A DNA stretch of 64,000 bases from Symbiodinium natans (GCA_905221605.1 CAJNDS010002246.1:78501-142500), one strand, 5' to 3'; positions 10,400 through 22,500 are shown, numbered from the stretch's first letter. Program-made: numbers and translations. Notes: generated by a model from the letters alone, not told the origin.

Positions 10400-12289
10400 G
10401 AAATTTTCCCTACGAATATATGCACCTACGATGCCTGTTATAAGGCTTGCATGAGGCCTCCGGCTGTTCGGGCTTTTTTCAATTGGAGCTTGGTTTAGGG
10501 GTAAGGTTTAGGGTTTGGGGCTCAGGGCAAAAATAGGCCAGATCGCCGCCAGCGCCCGGCCATCGGTTTCAAGGAACTCGCCAGTTGCAGCTTCTCAAGA
10601 TTCGACATCTGCTTCTGCGAGGGCCTTTCGCCGCAGCCAGCACAGCTTTGAAACTCAAGTGGTCCAGCCCTCAGCTCTCGCTTGTTGAAGGATTTTTGTC
10701 CATCTCCTGCGCTTGCTCACGATCTCTCAACTCAGCCACTCTGCCCGCCCTCTTCTCATGCCGCGACCACCGCTGGCATCAGACTGCTGACTTTCAACCT
10801 ATACTGCTCTAACAACACAGCTGTGGTTTGAGAGCAGAAGAAAATTGCGAAGTTACAATCGCTGCTGAGCCCAGATCTCAATCCCCTAAACCCTAAAGCC
10901 CCTGTTTGGCCCAAGTCTGGAAGTAGAGGCGGCTACGAAATGCACCAAGCTATAGCTTCCCTTGCCAGTGACAAACCCTCAAGACGCTGAGCGCGCCCCT
11001 GGGTTGTGGGGTTTAGGGTTTAGGGTGTAGGGTTTAGGGTTTAGGGTTTAGGGTTTTGGGGCAGCCGACCATATTCTACTAATTGCTTCAGAAACCCGAA
11101 AAAATCAAAAATATCCTCCTTATCAAGGGTAGAGCAATATAGGCTAGGGATTTTTTTTTTGGGGGGGGGGGGGGGCTCTTATAGTATTCAGCTACCCTTA
11201 GACATGTGGCAGCTTCTCTTGATTCTGGTCCCGTTTTGGGGGGTTCATATTGCAATACGGAGCCTGATGATTGTCAAACCGCAAAGGGCCCCTAAACCCT
11301 AAACCCTAAACCCTAAACACTAAACCCATATTTTTTGGGCTACGCCCAAAAACTTCCCCAGGCGCACTTGCGACCAATGCATCTGCGCCCGGCCACCAGG
11401 CAGGGGTAGCAGAAGAAACCGCCCCTGAAGCAGCAACGGAGCATGCACCGTTCCGTGGGCTTGAAGCGACAGTTAGGGGCAGTCTTATGATTGCCCTCCA
11501 AACAACCCTAAACAAAGGGGACACTTTAGATCTGCTGCTTTGCGTACTACTGGTAGAAAACAAGCTGGACCACTTGGGGTTCAGGGTTCCGGGTTTAACT
11601 TGGTAGCCCTAAACCCTTAACCCTAAACGCTAAACCCTAAACCCCTATTGTAATAAGGGTACCCTTTTTGGGGCTGGTTTCTTTTACAAGGGCACCCAGA
11701 ACCCAAACAGGGCAAAAGGGTACCAGTGGGCTACCCTAACCCTAAACCCTAACCCCTAAACCCTAAACCCTAAACCCTAAAGCCTAAACCACGCAGCTAC
11801 CAAGTTAAGGTAGGTCTGTGCTTCGAGTTGAGGCTCAAGGCTTTAGGGCGCTTGGTTGCGAGCTCTCCACTCTACATAAGCTGCACGGCAGCTGCATAGT
11901 CTCGACTAACCTGCTGTCAGGTACCGGTTTAGGGTTTAGGGTTTAGGGTTTAGGGTTTAGGGTTTAGGGTTTAGGGTTTAGGGTTTAGGGTAAACCCTGA
12001 GCCCAAACCCCTCAACTCCAACCCTTACATGCTCTCAGCTTCGGCAGTGCCGGCGCAGCTCTGATCATCGAACCCCCCGCACCCCCTACTCTGCGTACAC
12101 GAGTACACGAGTGCTACTAGAAAACTGAAGATTCCCGGCTTAGGGCTTAGGGCTTAGAGCTTAGGGTTTAGGGTTTAGGGTTTAGGGTTTTGAGTTTTAG
12201 GGTTTTAGGGTTTAGGGCTTAGGGCTCAGGGCTTTGGAGTCGAGGGCTGAAGGCTGCGGGTTTAGGGTTTAGGGTCCTCAAAACACCCT

Positions 12290-12334
<45 letters not shown>

Positions 12335-12540
12335 CAAGTCTTTGTATCTGGGCCGCCCTAGGGAAGGGAGCTATTCACTGTAAACCATGGGAACCCTTCA
12401 TGCTGCAAATGCCTGCAACCACCCTAAACCCTAAAAACCCCAAAAGCCCTAACAACCCTCAAAACCCTATAAACCCTGCAAAACCTGCAAACCCTGTAAA
12501 CCCTGTAAACCCAATAAACCCGATGACCCCTACAAGCCCG
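10400..12540. other. Unique stretches between arrays; possible plus-strand exon
   Basis: 10545-10870 is a repeat-free stretch with no convincing coding frame. T-type arrays lie at 11010-11060 and 11925-11995, and C-type at 11285-11325 and 11735-11790. A T-run followed by a G-run lies at 11150-11176, and a CA microsatellite at 12292-12332. A family C-like element lies near 11644-11745. Confidence 0.5.
11310..11590 (+). CDS. Possible plus-strand exon, unknown product
   Basis: A plus-strand frame stays open for more than 80 codons through this segment. It contains hydrophobic, helix-like text such as LDLLLCVLLVENKLDHLG near its end. It has no ATG near its start, as expected for an internal exon, and CTTCCCCAG near 11360 is a plausible acceptor. 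The minus strand is also open for 85 codons over the same bases, so the strand is uncertain and both could be chance. Confidence 0.3.
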
Positions 12541-12545
12541 CTTAC

Positions 12546-12744
12546 CGCTCACGCAGGCAAGGGACTAAAGGAGGGGCCCTTATAAGGGACCTTAGGGGCT
12601 ATTTAGGGGCTATTTGGGGGCTACTTGGGTATATAGGGACTATAGAAGGTATGTATAGGAATAAGATTAAGGGTCCCTTCTAGGGGTCCCTCCTTTTGCC
12701 CCTTAACGCAGGCAAGGTGCGGATAGCATAGCCAGTTTCCCCTC
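12546..12744 (-). CDS. Internal exon interrupted by a MITE (family F)
   Basis: After removal of the element at 12563-12705 and one copy of the 12-bp duplication, the minus strand reads CTGCAG / GAGGGGAAA ... CGTGAGCG / GTAAGC. That is an exon of 44 bases with a canonical AG acceptor and GT donor, encoding EGKLAMLSAPCLRER. The family is unknown. As it stands the exon carries a 155-bp insertion and would be disrupted unless the element is spliced out. Confidence 0.45.
12563..12705. mobile_element. MITE family F with 12-bp target duplication
   Basis: The element begins GACTAAAGGAGGGGCCCTTA and ends CTAGGGGTCCCTCCTTTTGC plus a short tail, so its ends are inverse repeats. It is flanked by perfect 12-bp direct repeats ACGCAGGCAAGG at 12551-12562 and 12706-12717. 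The insertion lies inside a probable exon. Confidence 0.75.
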
Positions 12745-12759
12745 CTGCAGGTGGAAAAG

Positions 12760-15700
12760 GGTTTCGGCCCCTTGAAACGTCAACCCTTGACCATAAAACC
12801 CCAAAACCCCAAAACCGTTTAGGATTTACACCATATTTAGGTCCCTGGAAGTATATGTAGGGCTAGGTGTTCTGGGGTTTCCAGGGCTTAGGTTTAAATG
12901 CTGCATGGGTGCGGTTCTTCCTCACCTGCAGCCTTTACTACTGATATTGAAGCCGCTCCGCACGTACCCTACTGAAAACGACGTTGAAACCCAAAGCCTT
13001 AAAATTCCCCAATGGCTTCTTAGTGGTTCATTTCGAGTTTGAGAATGATTGATGCCCCCGAATTACCGTGAAACCCCAGTGGAGAGCCGGTACACATTAC
13101 CGGGGTCTAGGGTTTTAGGGTTTTAGGGTGGCACTTGGAGTTGCAGCTTCGTCCGCTTCTAGTCACACAAAGACTCGACAAGCCTGCACGTCACAACACT
13201 TGGGCTGTCCAATTCGCGTGTATTTAGGGTTTTTGGGCTAGGGATATGGTTTAGGGCTTATGGTCTAGGGCTTAGGGTTTAGGGCTGATGGTGTAGGGCT
13301 TAGGACCTAGGGTTAAGGGGAAAGGGTGTCCTAGCCTAAGAAGCTGCAGCCAATCAATGAGTCATATGAAGGCTGTCAGTCAGTATGCCTGAATGCTATG
13401 AACATGTGACACAGGTCCACATACAATATCCGCCAAAAGGACTACGGGTAAGGTCTAAGACTCATTTTTTCGCTTAATTCATTGGAAGCACGTCTATCTG
13501 ACCCATACGTCAGCACCCTGGCGCCCTAAACCCTAAACCCTAAACCCCAAACCCCAAGCCCCAACCCCTAAACCCCAAACCCTAAACCCTATAAAGCCTA
13601 AACCCTAAACCCCTAAACCCTACAGCCAAGCTTCTCCACCATCTTCACCAAGGGAGGAAGGTCAAGCTGCCTTGGAGAAGAAAGCTGCGGCTGGAACATG
13701 CTCACAGCCTAAGGGTCCATGTAGCCATATATAGGTTTAGGGTTTAGGGTTTAGGGTTTGGGGTTTAGGGTTTAGGGTTTAGGGTTTAGGGTTTAGGGTT
13801 TCGGGTTTAGGGTTTAGGGTTTAGGGTTTAGATAGTACATACCTGGGCCCTAAAGCTACTGGATCGGAACTCCTTTAAGGCCCAAGTATATCCTACATGG
13901 GTACATGGACCCTTTGGGACAGCAGGCACAAACACACTCCAAATCGTCGTAGGTACGAACGCAAAGCCCTACACCCAAAGCCTAACACCCAAGACCCCAA
14001 CCCTAAACCCTAAAGCCTAAACCCTAAAACCTAAAACCTAAACCCTAAACCCTACACCCCCCAAAAAGTCGGAGCCCTCAGAGCCATCAGGGGCTCTGAA
14101 CTTTGAACCCCATATGGGCCCCAAAGTTTAATTAGGGTTTAGGGTTTAGGGTTTAGGGTTTTTTTCGGATTTAGGGCACCAGGAAACTCCCCAACGTGGC
14201 TTGAAGGCGGTCGGCCCTGTTTGGTGGGTACCTTACTCTGTAAGAAACACAGAAACAGCCGGAAACTTAAACCCTAAACCTACAACAAGCCTATAGCACT
14301 GTATAACAACCCTACAAACACCCTGCCCAAAAAAAACACATAGAATCCCTGTAACACCCTGTACAACCCTAAGCCTATAAGACCATATACAAACTGTATA
14401 AAACCTAAAAACCCTAAACCCCACTTGCGGCAAGTCTCGGATTCAGGAACCCGAACCAAAGTCAAGACTTTACTAGGATGACGCTTAAGACGCTCTGAAG
14501 AACATTCCTAAGCATTATCCTCTTAAACCCAATAAGGGAAAGCATAGAGTGTCCCAAGGGTCTACCTAGTCCACCAAACCACCCCTCAACAATCGGGATC
14601 TTGTTATGTTCATGTCGGGTTTAGGGTATAGGTTTTGGGGCTTTGGTCAGCTAACAGTTTATCAGTCCTCGGCTGGGCTATGTTAACTCAAGTGAACCCA
14701 GCCTGTAACCCGGCAAGGGGACGTCAAACCCCACCTGAAGCCCAAACTCCATATAGGCTTTCAGCCCGAGCAACCCTAACCACTGCGCCAGCCATATCTC
14801 AAACCTGTCAACCTCAAATCGTGAAGACGCCCTAGACCCTAAGCCCTAAGCCAGAATTACCCTAAACCCTAGGCCCTAAACCCTAAACCCTAAACCTTAA
14901 ACCCTAAACCCTAAGCCAGCTGTGGCTCCGGGGTAGTGTTGTCCGCTCGCTGGCCCGATCAATTCCTAGGCACAAGGGCGCGGGATGTGACGCGAAGTGC
15001 TGGGCTTTACTTGCTAGCAATTCATAGTGAGTTAAGTCTCCTCTGTCCCTGTCTATATATATATATACATATGCTAGCCATGGAAAATAAAAGTAACTAT
15101 ATGTGAATATACATATATACATGCATACCTATATGATACATATATATATATACAATGTATCCATATAGTTTACGTATACATATACATCGCATACACATGC
15201 ATACATTTGTATGCACAGATACTTCGCGGAATAGATGGCCATCACCGCCAAGATTCGCCACTCCACTTTTCCGTTGGCAGATGCCTGCGGCAAGGAAGCT
15301 GTAAAGCACCCGGCACCCCACCCTAACACCTCGGGATCATCTCCATGTCTGCTTTTTTTTGGGCACCCTAAACCCTAATTAAACTCTAAGCTCTACAGCC
15401 TAAACTCCACAGCAAAGCCCAACCCTCGACCCGGCAACATCAAAGCCCCAGCGCTGTATCCTGTAGCCTCATCAGACTCGCAGCAGCCCCTAGAACCCAC
15501 CCTAAACCCCTTCCGCCAAGCCTCAACCCCACAAACACTCGACAACCCACCTTCCAAACTAGACAGAAAGCCCAGGTTAGGGTGTAAGGTTTTGGGCTTC
15601 GGGCTGCTGGGAGGGCAAATTTAGGAGATGTCGAGCCTTGAGGCTTTGGCTTGATCGGGCTTCCGTGCTCACCTCCCCCGCACACCCCGCCCGTCCCCCG

Positions 15701-16790
15701 CCCGTCCCCCCGCCACCCCTGCCAGGACAGGCCCAAGTGTACTTCCGTGTAGAGGGTTTAGTTTAGGCTTGGGTTTAGGGTTTAGGGTTCAGGGTTTAGG
15801 GTTCAGGATTCAGGGTTCAGGGTTTAGGGTTCCAGGTTCAGGGTTTCAGGTTTGCAGTCAAAGCTGCCTAACCCCTTTTTACACCCCTCGAACCCGAACA
15901 TGGTGTATACAGATACATACATACCGAGACATACAAGAAGTACACCCTGTCATCTATCTATCGGTATCTGTGTCTGTATCTGCATCTGTATTTGTATCTG
16001 TATCTGTATCTATTTCTGTATATATATATATATATTATTTATGTATTTAATTGTTCGTTGATTTTCTATTTACATTCATGTCTAGATTTATATCGCAATC
16101 CATCTATATATATATATATATGTATATGTATATACACATATTTGAACACTCTTGGCCTGCATTTAGCTTGCAGTTTAGGGTTTAGGGGACAGAAGTACCT
16201 CACCATCTGAGCACCTCTTCGTGACAATGCTCTACCAAACATACTCGGAAATCTAGAGCCTGAGCCTCAAAGCCTCAAACCCAAACCAACAACATCCCAA
16301 GCCTGCATGAGGGAACCGTTCCCCGAACCAACCCGGCACCGTAAACACCCCCCCCCCCCCCCCACAATAGCTGTACCCCAAACCCCAAACCCCAAACCCC
16401 AAACCCCAAACCCCAAACCCTAAACACCAAACCCTAAACCCTAAACCCATCCCAAGCGTTAGCGCCTGATGCTGGACAAGTACTCGCTTCTTGGGGCCTT
16501 TGCCCCGGAAGTGTGCCTCTGTGCAGATTTGCTTCCGGGTTTGCAGTTCAGGGTTTAGGTTTTAGGGTGGTTTAGGGTTTAGGGTTAGGGTTTAGGGTTT
16601 AGGGTTTAGGGTTTAGGGTTTAGGGTTTAGGGTTTAGGGTTTAGGGTTTAGGTTTAGGGTTTAGGGTTTAGGGTTTAGGGTTTAGGGTGTAGGGTGTAGG
16701 GTGTAGGGTGTAGGGTTTAGGGTTTAGGGTTAAGGGTTTAGGTTTTAGGGTGGGTTAGGGTTAAGGATTAGGGTTAAGAGTTTAGGGGGG
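12760..16790. other. Array mosaic with AT-rich microsatellites
   Basis: Arrays: C-type 13525-13620, 13995-14060, 14860-14915, 16375-16445; T-type 13733-13830, 14135-14165, 15765-15835, 16555-16745. Unique segments 13620-13707, 14065-14130, 14410-14615 and 16450-16540 are of the CCCTAAA-segment-TTTAGGG type. TA/TATACA-rich microsatellites lie at 15050-15220 and 15905-16140, and a poly-C at 16347-16363. A minus-strand segment near 15235-15290 resembles an RCC1-like half-exon (NLGGDG core after a Gly-Lys-Val) but needs a frameshift. Long open frames over the microsatellites are artefacts. Confidence 0.5.
13708..13918. mobile_element. MITE family A split by a telomere array
   Basis: The left end (CCTAAGGGTCCATGTAGCC, 13708-13734) and the right end (GGCCCAAGTATATCC ... 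CATGGACCCTTTGGG, to 13918) belong to one family A element. They are separated by about 95 bp of TTTAGGG array inserted at ATATATAG/ATAGTACATA. An overlap of ATAG on both sides suggests a small duplication or microhomology at the insertion. Confidence 0.75.
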
Positions 16791-16805
16791 TTAAGGGTTT
16801 ACTGG

Positions 16806-16908
16806 CTGTTTCTTAGTAGGGAATCAGGGAATGAGGTACCCGAACAAATCCCTTAAAGGGTATATATAGGGCCCTCATTCCCTGATTCCCTACTAAGAAC
16901 CAGGGGTT
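16806..16908. mobile_element. Palindromic element, family I
   Basis: Arms TTCTTAGTAGGGAATCAGGG and CCCTGATTCCCTACTAAGAA are exact inverse repeats. The interior repeats the theme (GAATGAGG / CCTCATTC). Single copy in the window. Confidence 0.75.
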
Positions 16909-16909
16909 T

Positions 16910-18060
16910 CGGGGCTTAAAGGATTTAGGGCTTCGGGTTTAGGGCTCAGGGAGGTGCTCCTCCCCTTGTTGTAAGCCAAAGAGCCTGGGGGTTTGTGATT
17001 TTAGGGTTTAGGGTTTAGGGTTTAGGGTGTAGGGTGTAGGGTTTAGGGTTTAGGGTTTAGGGTTTAGGGTTTAGGGTTTAGGGTTCAGGGTTTAATGAAG
17101 CCGTCGGGCAACCCCGTCGGAAGAATCAAGCCTTGAGTTGATGACCTTGAGCCTGCTTGAACGAAGAAACCCTAAACCCTAAACCCTAAACCCTAAAGCT
17201 TAACCCTATCCCACTAGAACTAAAGCTGAGTCAGCTACTTTGCTTCAGATATGATGTGTGACTAGGTGAGTTGAAAGGGTAGTAGATGGACTTGAATGTC
17301 ACAAGGCTCTTATCTTAGTAATGGAAGTATAGCTTAACTTTTCCTTGGGCTGTCCCATAAGACGTGTATTCAAGATCACGGAACGTCAGATAGGACTGGT
17401 ATTCAAGATCACGTAACGTCAAGGCCAGCGGTCTCTTGATGTTCCAGTTTAGTACACGAATATGACTGACTCAGTACGTCAACATAAATTGGAACGAAGG
17501 CGTTTGTAATTCAATAAATTAGTCGGGCAGCTCGAGGCCCCGAAAAAAATGATCAGTCAGTAAACTCGAGCCTTCTCTATCCCTACTCCTCCAATGACCA
17601 AGTGGAAACATGATAAACTCTGAAATTCCTACTAAATCAGGAAAGACAAAAATTTTAAGTTCAACTACTTGCTAAGTAAGTATGAGCATTAGCCATGTTT
17701 TGGACTCCTAAACCCCAAACCCTAAACCCTAGACCCTAGACCCTAACCCCTAAACCCTAAACACTAAACCCTGTTTCCTCCATTCTATAGCTGCCTCCAG
17801 GCTGGGTTACAAGCACGATGGCTATAATTACAGCAGGGTAGTGTTGATCATTTGGTTAGGGTTTAGGGTTTAGGGTTTAGGGTTTAGGGTTTAGGGTTTA
17901 GGGTTTAGGGTTTAGGGTTTAGGGTTTAGGGTTTAGGGTTTAGGGTTTAGGGTTTAGGGGCCAACAGCCCACGATCTTGAAGGCCCTCAATGGCGGCCGT
18001 GCCGCCCTGTCCAAGTCGGACATGGCATCGAAAGCACCGACCTCTGTCAGGCGGCATGTA
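16910..18060. other. 500-bp AT-richer unique stretch between arrays
   Basis: 17195-17705 lacks telomere repeat and is richer in AT than its surroundings. It contains the direct repeat GTATTCAAGATCACG (17367 and 17400) followed by AACGTCA. No long frame is open. T-type arrays lie at 17000-17090 and 17855-17958. Confidence 0.5.
17855..17958. repeat. TTTAGGG array, about 14 copies
   Basis: Near-perfect array, preceded by the 80-bp unique piece 17770-17850, which has a CCCTAAA array on its other side. Confidence 0.95.
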
Positions 18061-18061
18061 T

Positions 18062-18622
18062 ACTAGACCCAGGAGTAAGATAGGAATGAAAAGGTTGCCC
18101 AAGGGAACCCTAACCCTAAAAAAGAAAACAAGGGCCTACTCTGGGTCCTTACCATGACCCCAAAAACCCTAGAGGGTCTATAAACCCTAAGCCCGAAGTT
18201 TGGCGGCAGGGGTTCAGGTGGAAGAATGTAGAAGGCTTCCTAAAACCCTGCAGGCTTATTATCGGGTTTTTAAGGGAAGGGGTTCATGGGGGGTAGGTAC
18301 CTAGGGAACCCCCTAAACCCTAAACCCTAAACCCTAAACCCTAAACCCTAAACCCTAAACCCTATCGGGTTTTTAAGGGAAGGGGTTCATGGGGGGTAGG
18401 TACCTAGGGAACCCCCTAAACCCTAAACCCTAAACCCTAAACCCTAAGCCCCAGATTTTGCGGCAGTGGTTTAGGTGCAGAAGGTTTAGAGTCGATGTTG
18501 TGCTCACCTAGGTTGCCCAATAACCGAGGATTAAAGAGGGTGCCCTTTTTGCTTAAAGGGGCTTATAAGGGAACCTAACCCCCGAAAGGGGAAAAAGGGT
18601 ACTACTGGCATCCTAGTCGCAT
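18062..18622. mobile_element. Two family C MITEs around a duplicated array block
   Basis: Family C is recognised by AAAGGGTGCCC(T)n ... GGGGTTTATAAGGGAACC ... AAAAGGGTACTACTGGGCATCCTAG and occurs about a dozen times in the window. One diverged copy lies at about 18062-18172 and a better one at about 18508-18622 (starts CTAGGTTGCCCAATAACC, ends TACTGGCATCCTAG). Between them a 53-bp segment is directly repeated around a telomere array (18260-18312 and 18363-18415). Confidence 0.6.
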
Positions 18623-18624
18623 GT

Positions 18625-20150
18625 TCTTGCGCGACTGTTGCATGAACATGTTGAATTCTTGGCTGGTTGTAATTTCTGAACCCTAGCAGTCACAATTCCC
18701 AATAAACAATGAAGCCTTAATGAACCCTACAAACCCTGAACCCTAAACCATGAGTCCCAAAAAAAAACACTAGAAAATCCGAATTCGACCCTCGCCCCGC
18801 AAAGGCTTCAGCGCCCCTAAAACCTCCTCTAAACCCCCCGCAACCCGCTAATCCTCTGACTCTCAACCCTGAACCCTCAACCCGTGCGTGATCCCTAGAC
18901 TCTGAACCCTAGCCACAAACCCTAAACCCTAAACCCCTAACCCCTAAACCCCAAACCCCCGACCCCCTTTAGGCCAAGCCCAGGCGCCGCTCCCACACTG
19001 CATACTGGTGGCAACTCCGGGTTCCTTTGGGGTTATAGTTTATATAGGGTTCTAGGGTTTCTCGGGTTGTAGGGCTTCGGGTTTCGGGCATACCTAGATC
19101 CCCAATTGTGAGTCCATGCTGTCTTTGTTTGAGAGGATGGGTAGTTTTATGTTCAGGTAGTGAGGATGGTGATGGTAGTGGCAGTTGTGGTGGTAGTCTG
19201 AGCCTCAGCAGTAGTAGCAGTCGTCGTCGTGGTAGTCGTAGACGCAATTGCGGCAGGAAGCAAGTCCAGAAAGCGCGAGCTTGTCTAGCTAACAGAAGCC
19301 TATGGGCCTACGAGCCTGTCGGCCTATGGGCCTATGGGTTTAGGGTTTAGGGTTTGGGTTTAGGGATGACGAGAGAAATTTTGCGACCAAGATTCAGTAA
19401 GATTGCTTCGACCGTCTCTCGCCAGTGTGCAAAGGTGTCCTCTCGGCAGCTGGAACTGGGTAGGGCTTAGGGTTTAGGGTTTAAGGTTTAGGGTTTGGGG
19501 TTTAGGGAGGGCTTGAGGCCTTTCTAGGGTCCTTAACCCGACACCCGAAGTATACCTACCCAAAACCCAAAACCCTAACCACAAATCCTGCCGTTGCAGC
19601 TGGGTTTGCCCTTGATTTGGGTTCCCTGTTCTAGGTGCCTTTTCGGTCAACTGATTCCTGACAAGGGTCCCCTAAACCCTAAACCCTAACCATAGAACCC
19701 GAAACCCTAGGACCCTAAACCCTAAACCCTAAACCCTAAACCCTAAACCCGAAACCCGAGAAGAGGTGAGCCCTAACCAGGTGTAAACTTCATGATGCCA
19801 CTGAAGCCGTGGCATGAACCCGAAAACACTAAGCCTAAAAAGGGTTCAGGGTTTAGGGTTCAGGGTTTGGGGTTTAGGGGTTTAGAGGTTTCGGGTTTGG
19901 GGTTTAGGGTTTAACCCTTCAACCTAGAACCTAAGCTTCAACCCTGAAGACACCGCACCAACCGGAGACGTGATACACCCTAAACCTGTTAAGGGTTTAG
20001 GGTTTGGGGTTTGGGGTTTCGGGTTTCGGGCCTACACCCTAAACCCCAAACCCTAAACCCTAAACCCCAAACCCTAAACCCTAAACCCCAAACCCCAAAC
20101 CCTAAACCCTAAACCCTAAACCCTAAACCCTAAACCCCCCTCTGAGGAAC
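18625..20150. other. Array mosaic, low-complexity AGT/CGT repeats
   Basis: C-type arrays lie at 18910-18950 and 19715-19755, and T-type at 19335-19365 and 19460-19505. 19140-19240 is trinucleotide-rich (GGTGGTAGT, AGCAGTAGTAG), so the Ser/Arg-rich frames there are repeat translations. The segment 19370-19460 has a minus-strand frame RETVEAILLNLGRK that may be exonic. Confidence 0.45.
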
Positions 20151-20221
20151 CTTGGACAGCCGTTGTGAAAGGCACTCGTTGAGGTCATCGAGGCGGATGG
20201 CGATCGGCCGCTTGCCGTAGC
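20151..20221 (-). CDS. Probable internal exon, unknown product
   Basis: The minus strand reads GATACAAG / GGCTACGG ... CTGTCCAAG / GTTCC, giving a 71-bp exon with AG acceptor and GT donor that encodes GYGKRPIAIRLDDLNECLSQ and three more residues. It has a CCCTAAA array on the left and a TTTAGGG array on the right (plus-strand view), like the RCC1-like exons. The product is not recognised. A chance open frame of this size cannot be excluded. Confidence 0.42.
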
Positions 20222-20225
20222 CTTG

Positions 20226-20344
20226 TATCGAAGTAGGGTTTGTTTAGGGTTTAGGGTTTAGGGTTTACGGTTTAGGGTTTAGGGTTTAGGGTTTAGGGTT
20301 TAGGGTTTAGGGTTTAGGGTTTAGGGTTTAGGGTTTAGGGTTTA
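20226..20344. repeat. TTTAGGG array, about 16 copies
   Basis: The array begins a few bases upstream (in minus-strand sense) of the exon at 20151-20221, so CCCTAAA lies just before the 3' splice site. Confidence 0.95.
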
Positions 20345-20842
20345 AAAGGGTTCTAGGGTTTAGGGTTGTAGGGTTTAGGGTTTAGGGTGCAGGCTTACTT
20401 ATGCAATTCGAATTCTATTGGGTGCTCGTAGCTTTCCCTCGTTGACTGTCCATGAAATCTCAAGCAGTCCCTATAAATCTCGAGGTCCTGAGGACTTGAC
20501 CTTCAGTACCCAAACGCGTTGCAACCTCATAAGGTTTCTAGGGTTCCAGGGTTCTATAGGTTTCATGGTTCTAGGGTTTAGGGTTTATAACTAAGATGAA
20601 ATGTTCCGTTTGAGGAGTTTAGGGCTCGGTTGTGCTTCATTGGGGGTTTCGGGGTTCGGGGTTAAGCGGAAGCCCGAAAAATTCCCGACAACGTCGCCAT
20701 TTGTCATGAATATACAAAAACACCACAGATCCAGGGAAAAAACCCTGAACCATAAGCGCTACCCTAAACCCTAAACCCTAAACCCTAAACCCTAAACCCT
20801 AAACCCTAAACCCTAAACCCTAAACCCTAAACCCCTTAATCC

Positions 20843-20909
20843 GCAGTCCGCGAGCACACGATCTTGTGCAAGTTGAGCTCTTGCATCAGCGGAAGGGGCA
20901 CGTAGCGTC
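20843..20909 (-). CDS. Probable internal exon, unknown product
   Basis: The minus strand gives TGTGCCAG / GACGCTACGTG, then PLPLMQELNLHKIVCSRTA, then a possible GC or GA donor. It is flanked by a CCCTAAA array (20760-20835) and a T-type array (from about 20940). The product is unknown and the length is within chance. Confidence 0.35.
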
Positions 20910-20949
20910 CTGGCACAGCAGCGGCACATTTCGGGGTTTGGGGGTTCAG

Positions 20950-22500
20950 AGTTTAGGGTTTAGGGTTTAGGGTTTAGGGCTTGGGTTTTAGTTTTGGGGC
21001 TTAAAGCCTAAAGTCCAAAGATGTTACGAACACTCTTTTGCTTCCCCTGATGTGAGCAGCGATCGACGAGAAATCGTTATGACTTCGGTGCACTGTACCC
21101 ATATCAACCCTATGGCTGTCTGTGTTGCGGGGGGAATCGGAGTCAGGGAGGGCATAAAGTCGATATGAGCACATCGCGCTTTAAGCGATGGACGACTGTT
21201 GGGGCTCCATGGGCTTCAGGTTTATGCTGTTCGGCTATTAGGGTTTAGGGGCTTGTAACCCATGATTCTTCGAGTGCTGGCTTGGGCTTTGGGGTTTAGG
21301 GTTCAGGGTTTGGTGACCTTCAGAATTTACCCGAAGTCCAACTTCAATGAAGTGTGGGCTGCCTTTGCATGTCGGCCTTCACGGGTTTAGGGGTTTAGGA
21401 TCTATACGGGTTTGGGGTTCAGGGGTCTAGGGGTGGGGATAGCTTATGGGGGAGTTGGGGGGGGGGGGGGGGGGGGGGGGGCGCGTTCGTGTAGATGAGG
21501 CATCTTGCTCGAAAAGGCACGTAGAAGGGTGACCCTCGGTTGAAACTTGGAGCTTATAAGAAGCAAGAGGACATTCATTTAGACAGACCCCCCTCCCGCC
21601 GCTTTCTACCCTGAACCCTATATACCCTACAAGCGCTCTAAACCAACCCTATAAACCCTATAAACCATCTAAACCCTGGAAACCCTAAAGGCCCTAAACC
21701 CTCGACCCTGAAAGGCCCTAAACCCTAAGCTCTAAAGGATTCCACCCTGGACCCTAAGCCCTCAAGGCCCTACAACCCCTAAACCCTAAACCCTAAACCC
21801 TAAACCCTAAACCCTAAACCCTAAACCCTAAACCCTAAACCCTAAACCCTAAACCCTAAACCCTAAACCCCCGAAAACCCTCAGAGGCCCTAAACCCTAC
21901 AGATGCTGGTGCTGCGCCTTGGCGCATAAAGCAGTCCGCATCCTGGGTGGCCCTCCAGGTGCTGTAGCCTTCGGGTTTCCAGCTCGGTTTAGGGTTTAGG
22001 GTTTAGGGTTTCGGGTTTAGGGTTTAGGGTTTAGGGTTTTAGGGTTCAGGGTTTAGGGTTTAGGGTTTAGGGTTTAGGGTTTAGGGTTTAGGGTCTCGGG
22101 ACGCTCTTCGACGGAGTAGGTTTTGTCAGCTTCGTACGGCTTGTAGGGTCAAGACTATCTGCAGACGCACCCACACCCAAGTAAACGGCCGATGGGTAGT
22201 TCTCAAAATGGGTGGGCCCTTTTTTGCATGGTGCCGTACGAAACAAAGGACCGCAAAAGGGAATCCACTTCAAAGATCTACCCATAATCAGCAGTCAATG
22301 TTCCTGACTCCGTAACCCTCAACCTGTAACCTGCAAGCCCTAAACACTTTGACCCGAACCTGAGTCTCGAGCAAGGTTAGCAGTGTTGTGAACTTTCACA
22401 CCAGAAGCACGCAGCCCTTTTGAACCCTAAACCCTAAACCCTAACCCTAAACCCTAAACCGTAAACCCTAAACCCTAAACCCTGAGCTCCCGGCTCTAGA
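20950..22500. other. Arrays and unique stretches, no gene recognised
   Basis: The long C-type array at 21775-21868 and T-type array at 21985-22095 bracket the unique piece 21890-21985, which is open on the minus strand in two frames. There is a poly-G of about 24 at 21457-21480. 21010-21235 and 22095-22310 are repeat-free without a convincing frame. Confidence 0.45.

Noticed and set aside
14915-15060. Possible tRNA-derived or SINE-like segment
   Set aside because: I could not fold a cloverleaf or find A/B boxes by eye.
15097-16210. Tyr/Ile-rich membrane-like frames
   Set aside because: They read TATATACA-type microsatellites.
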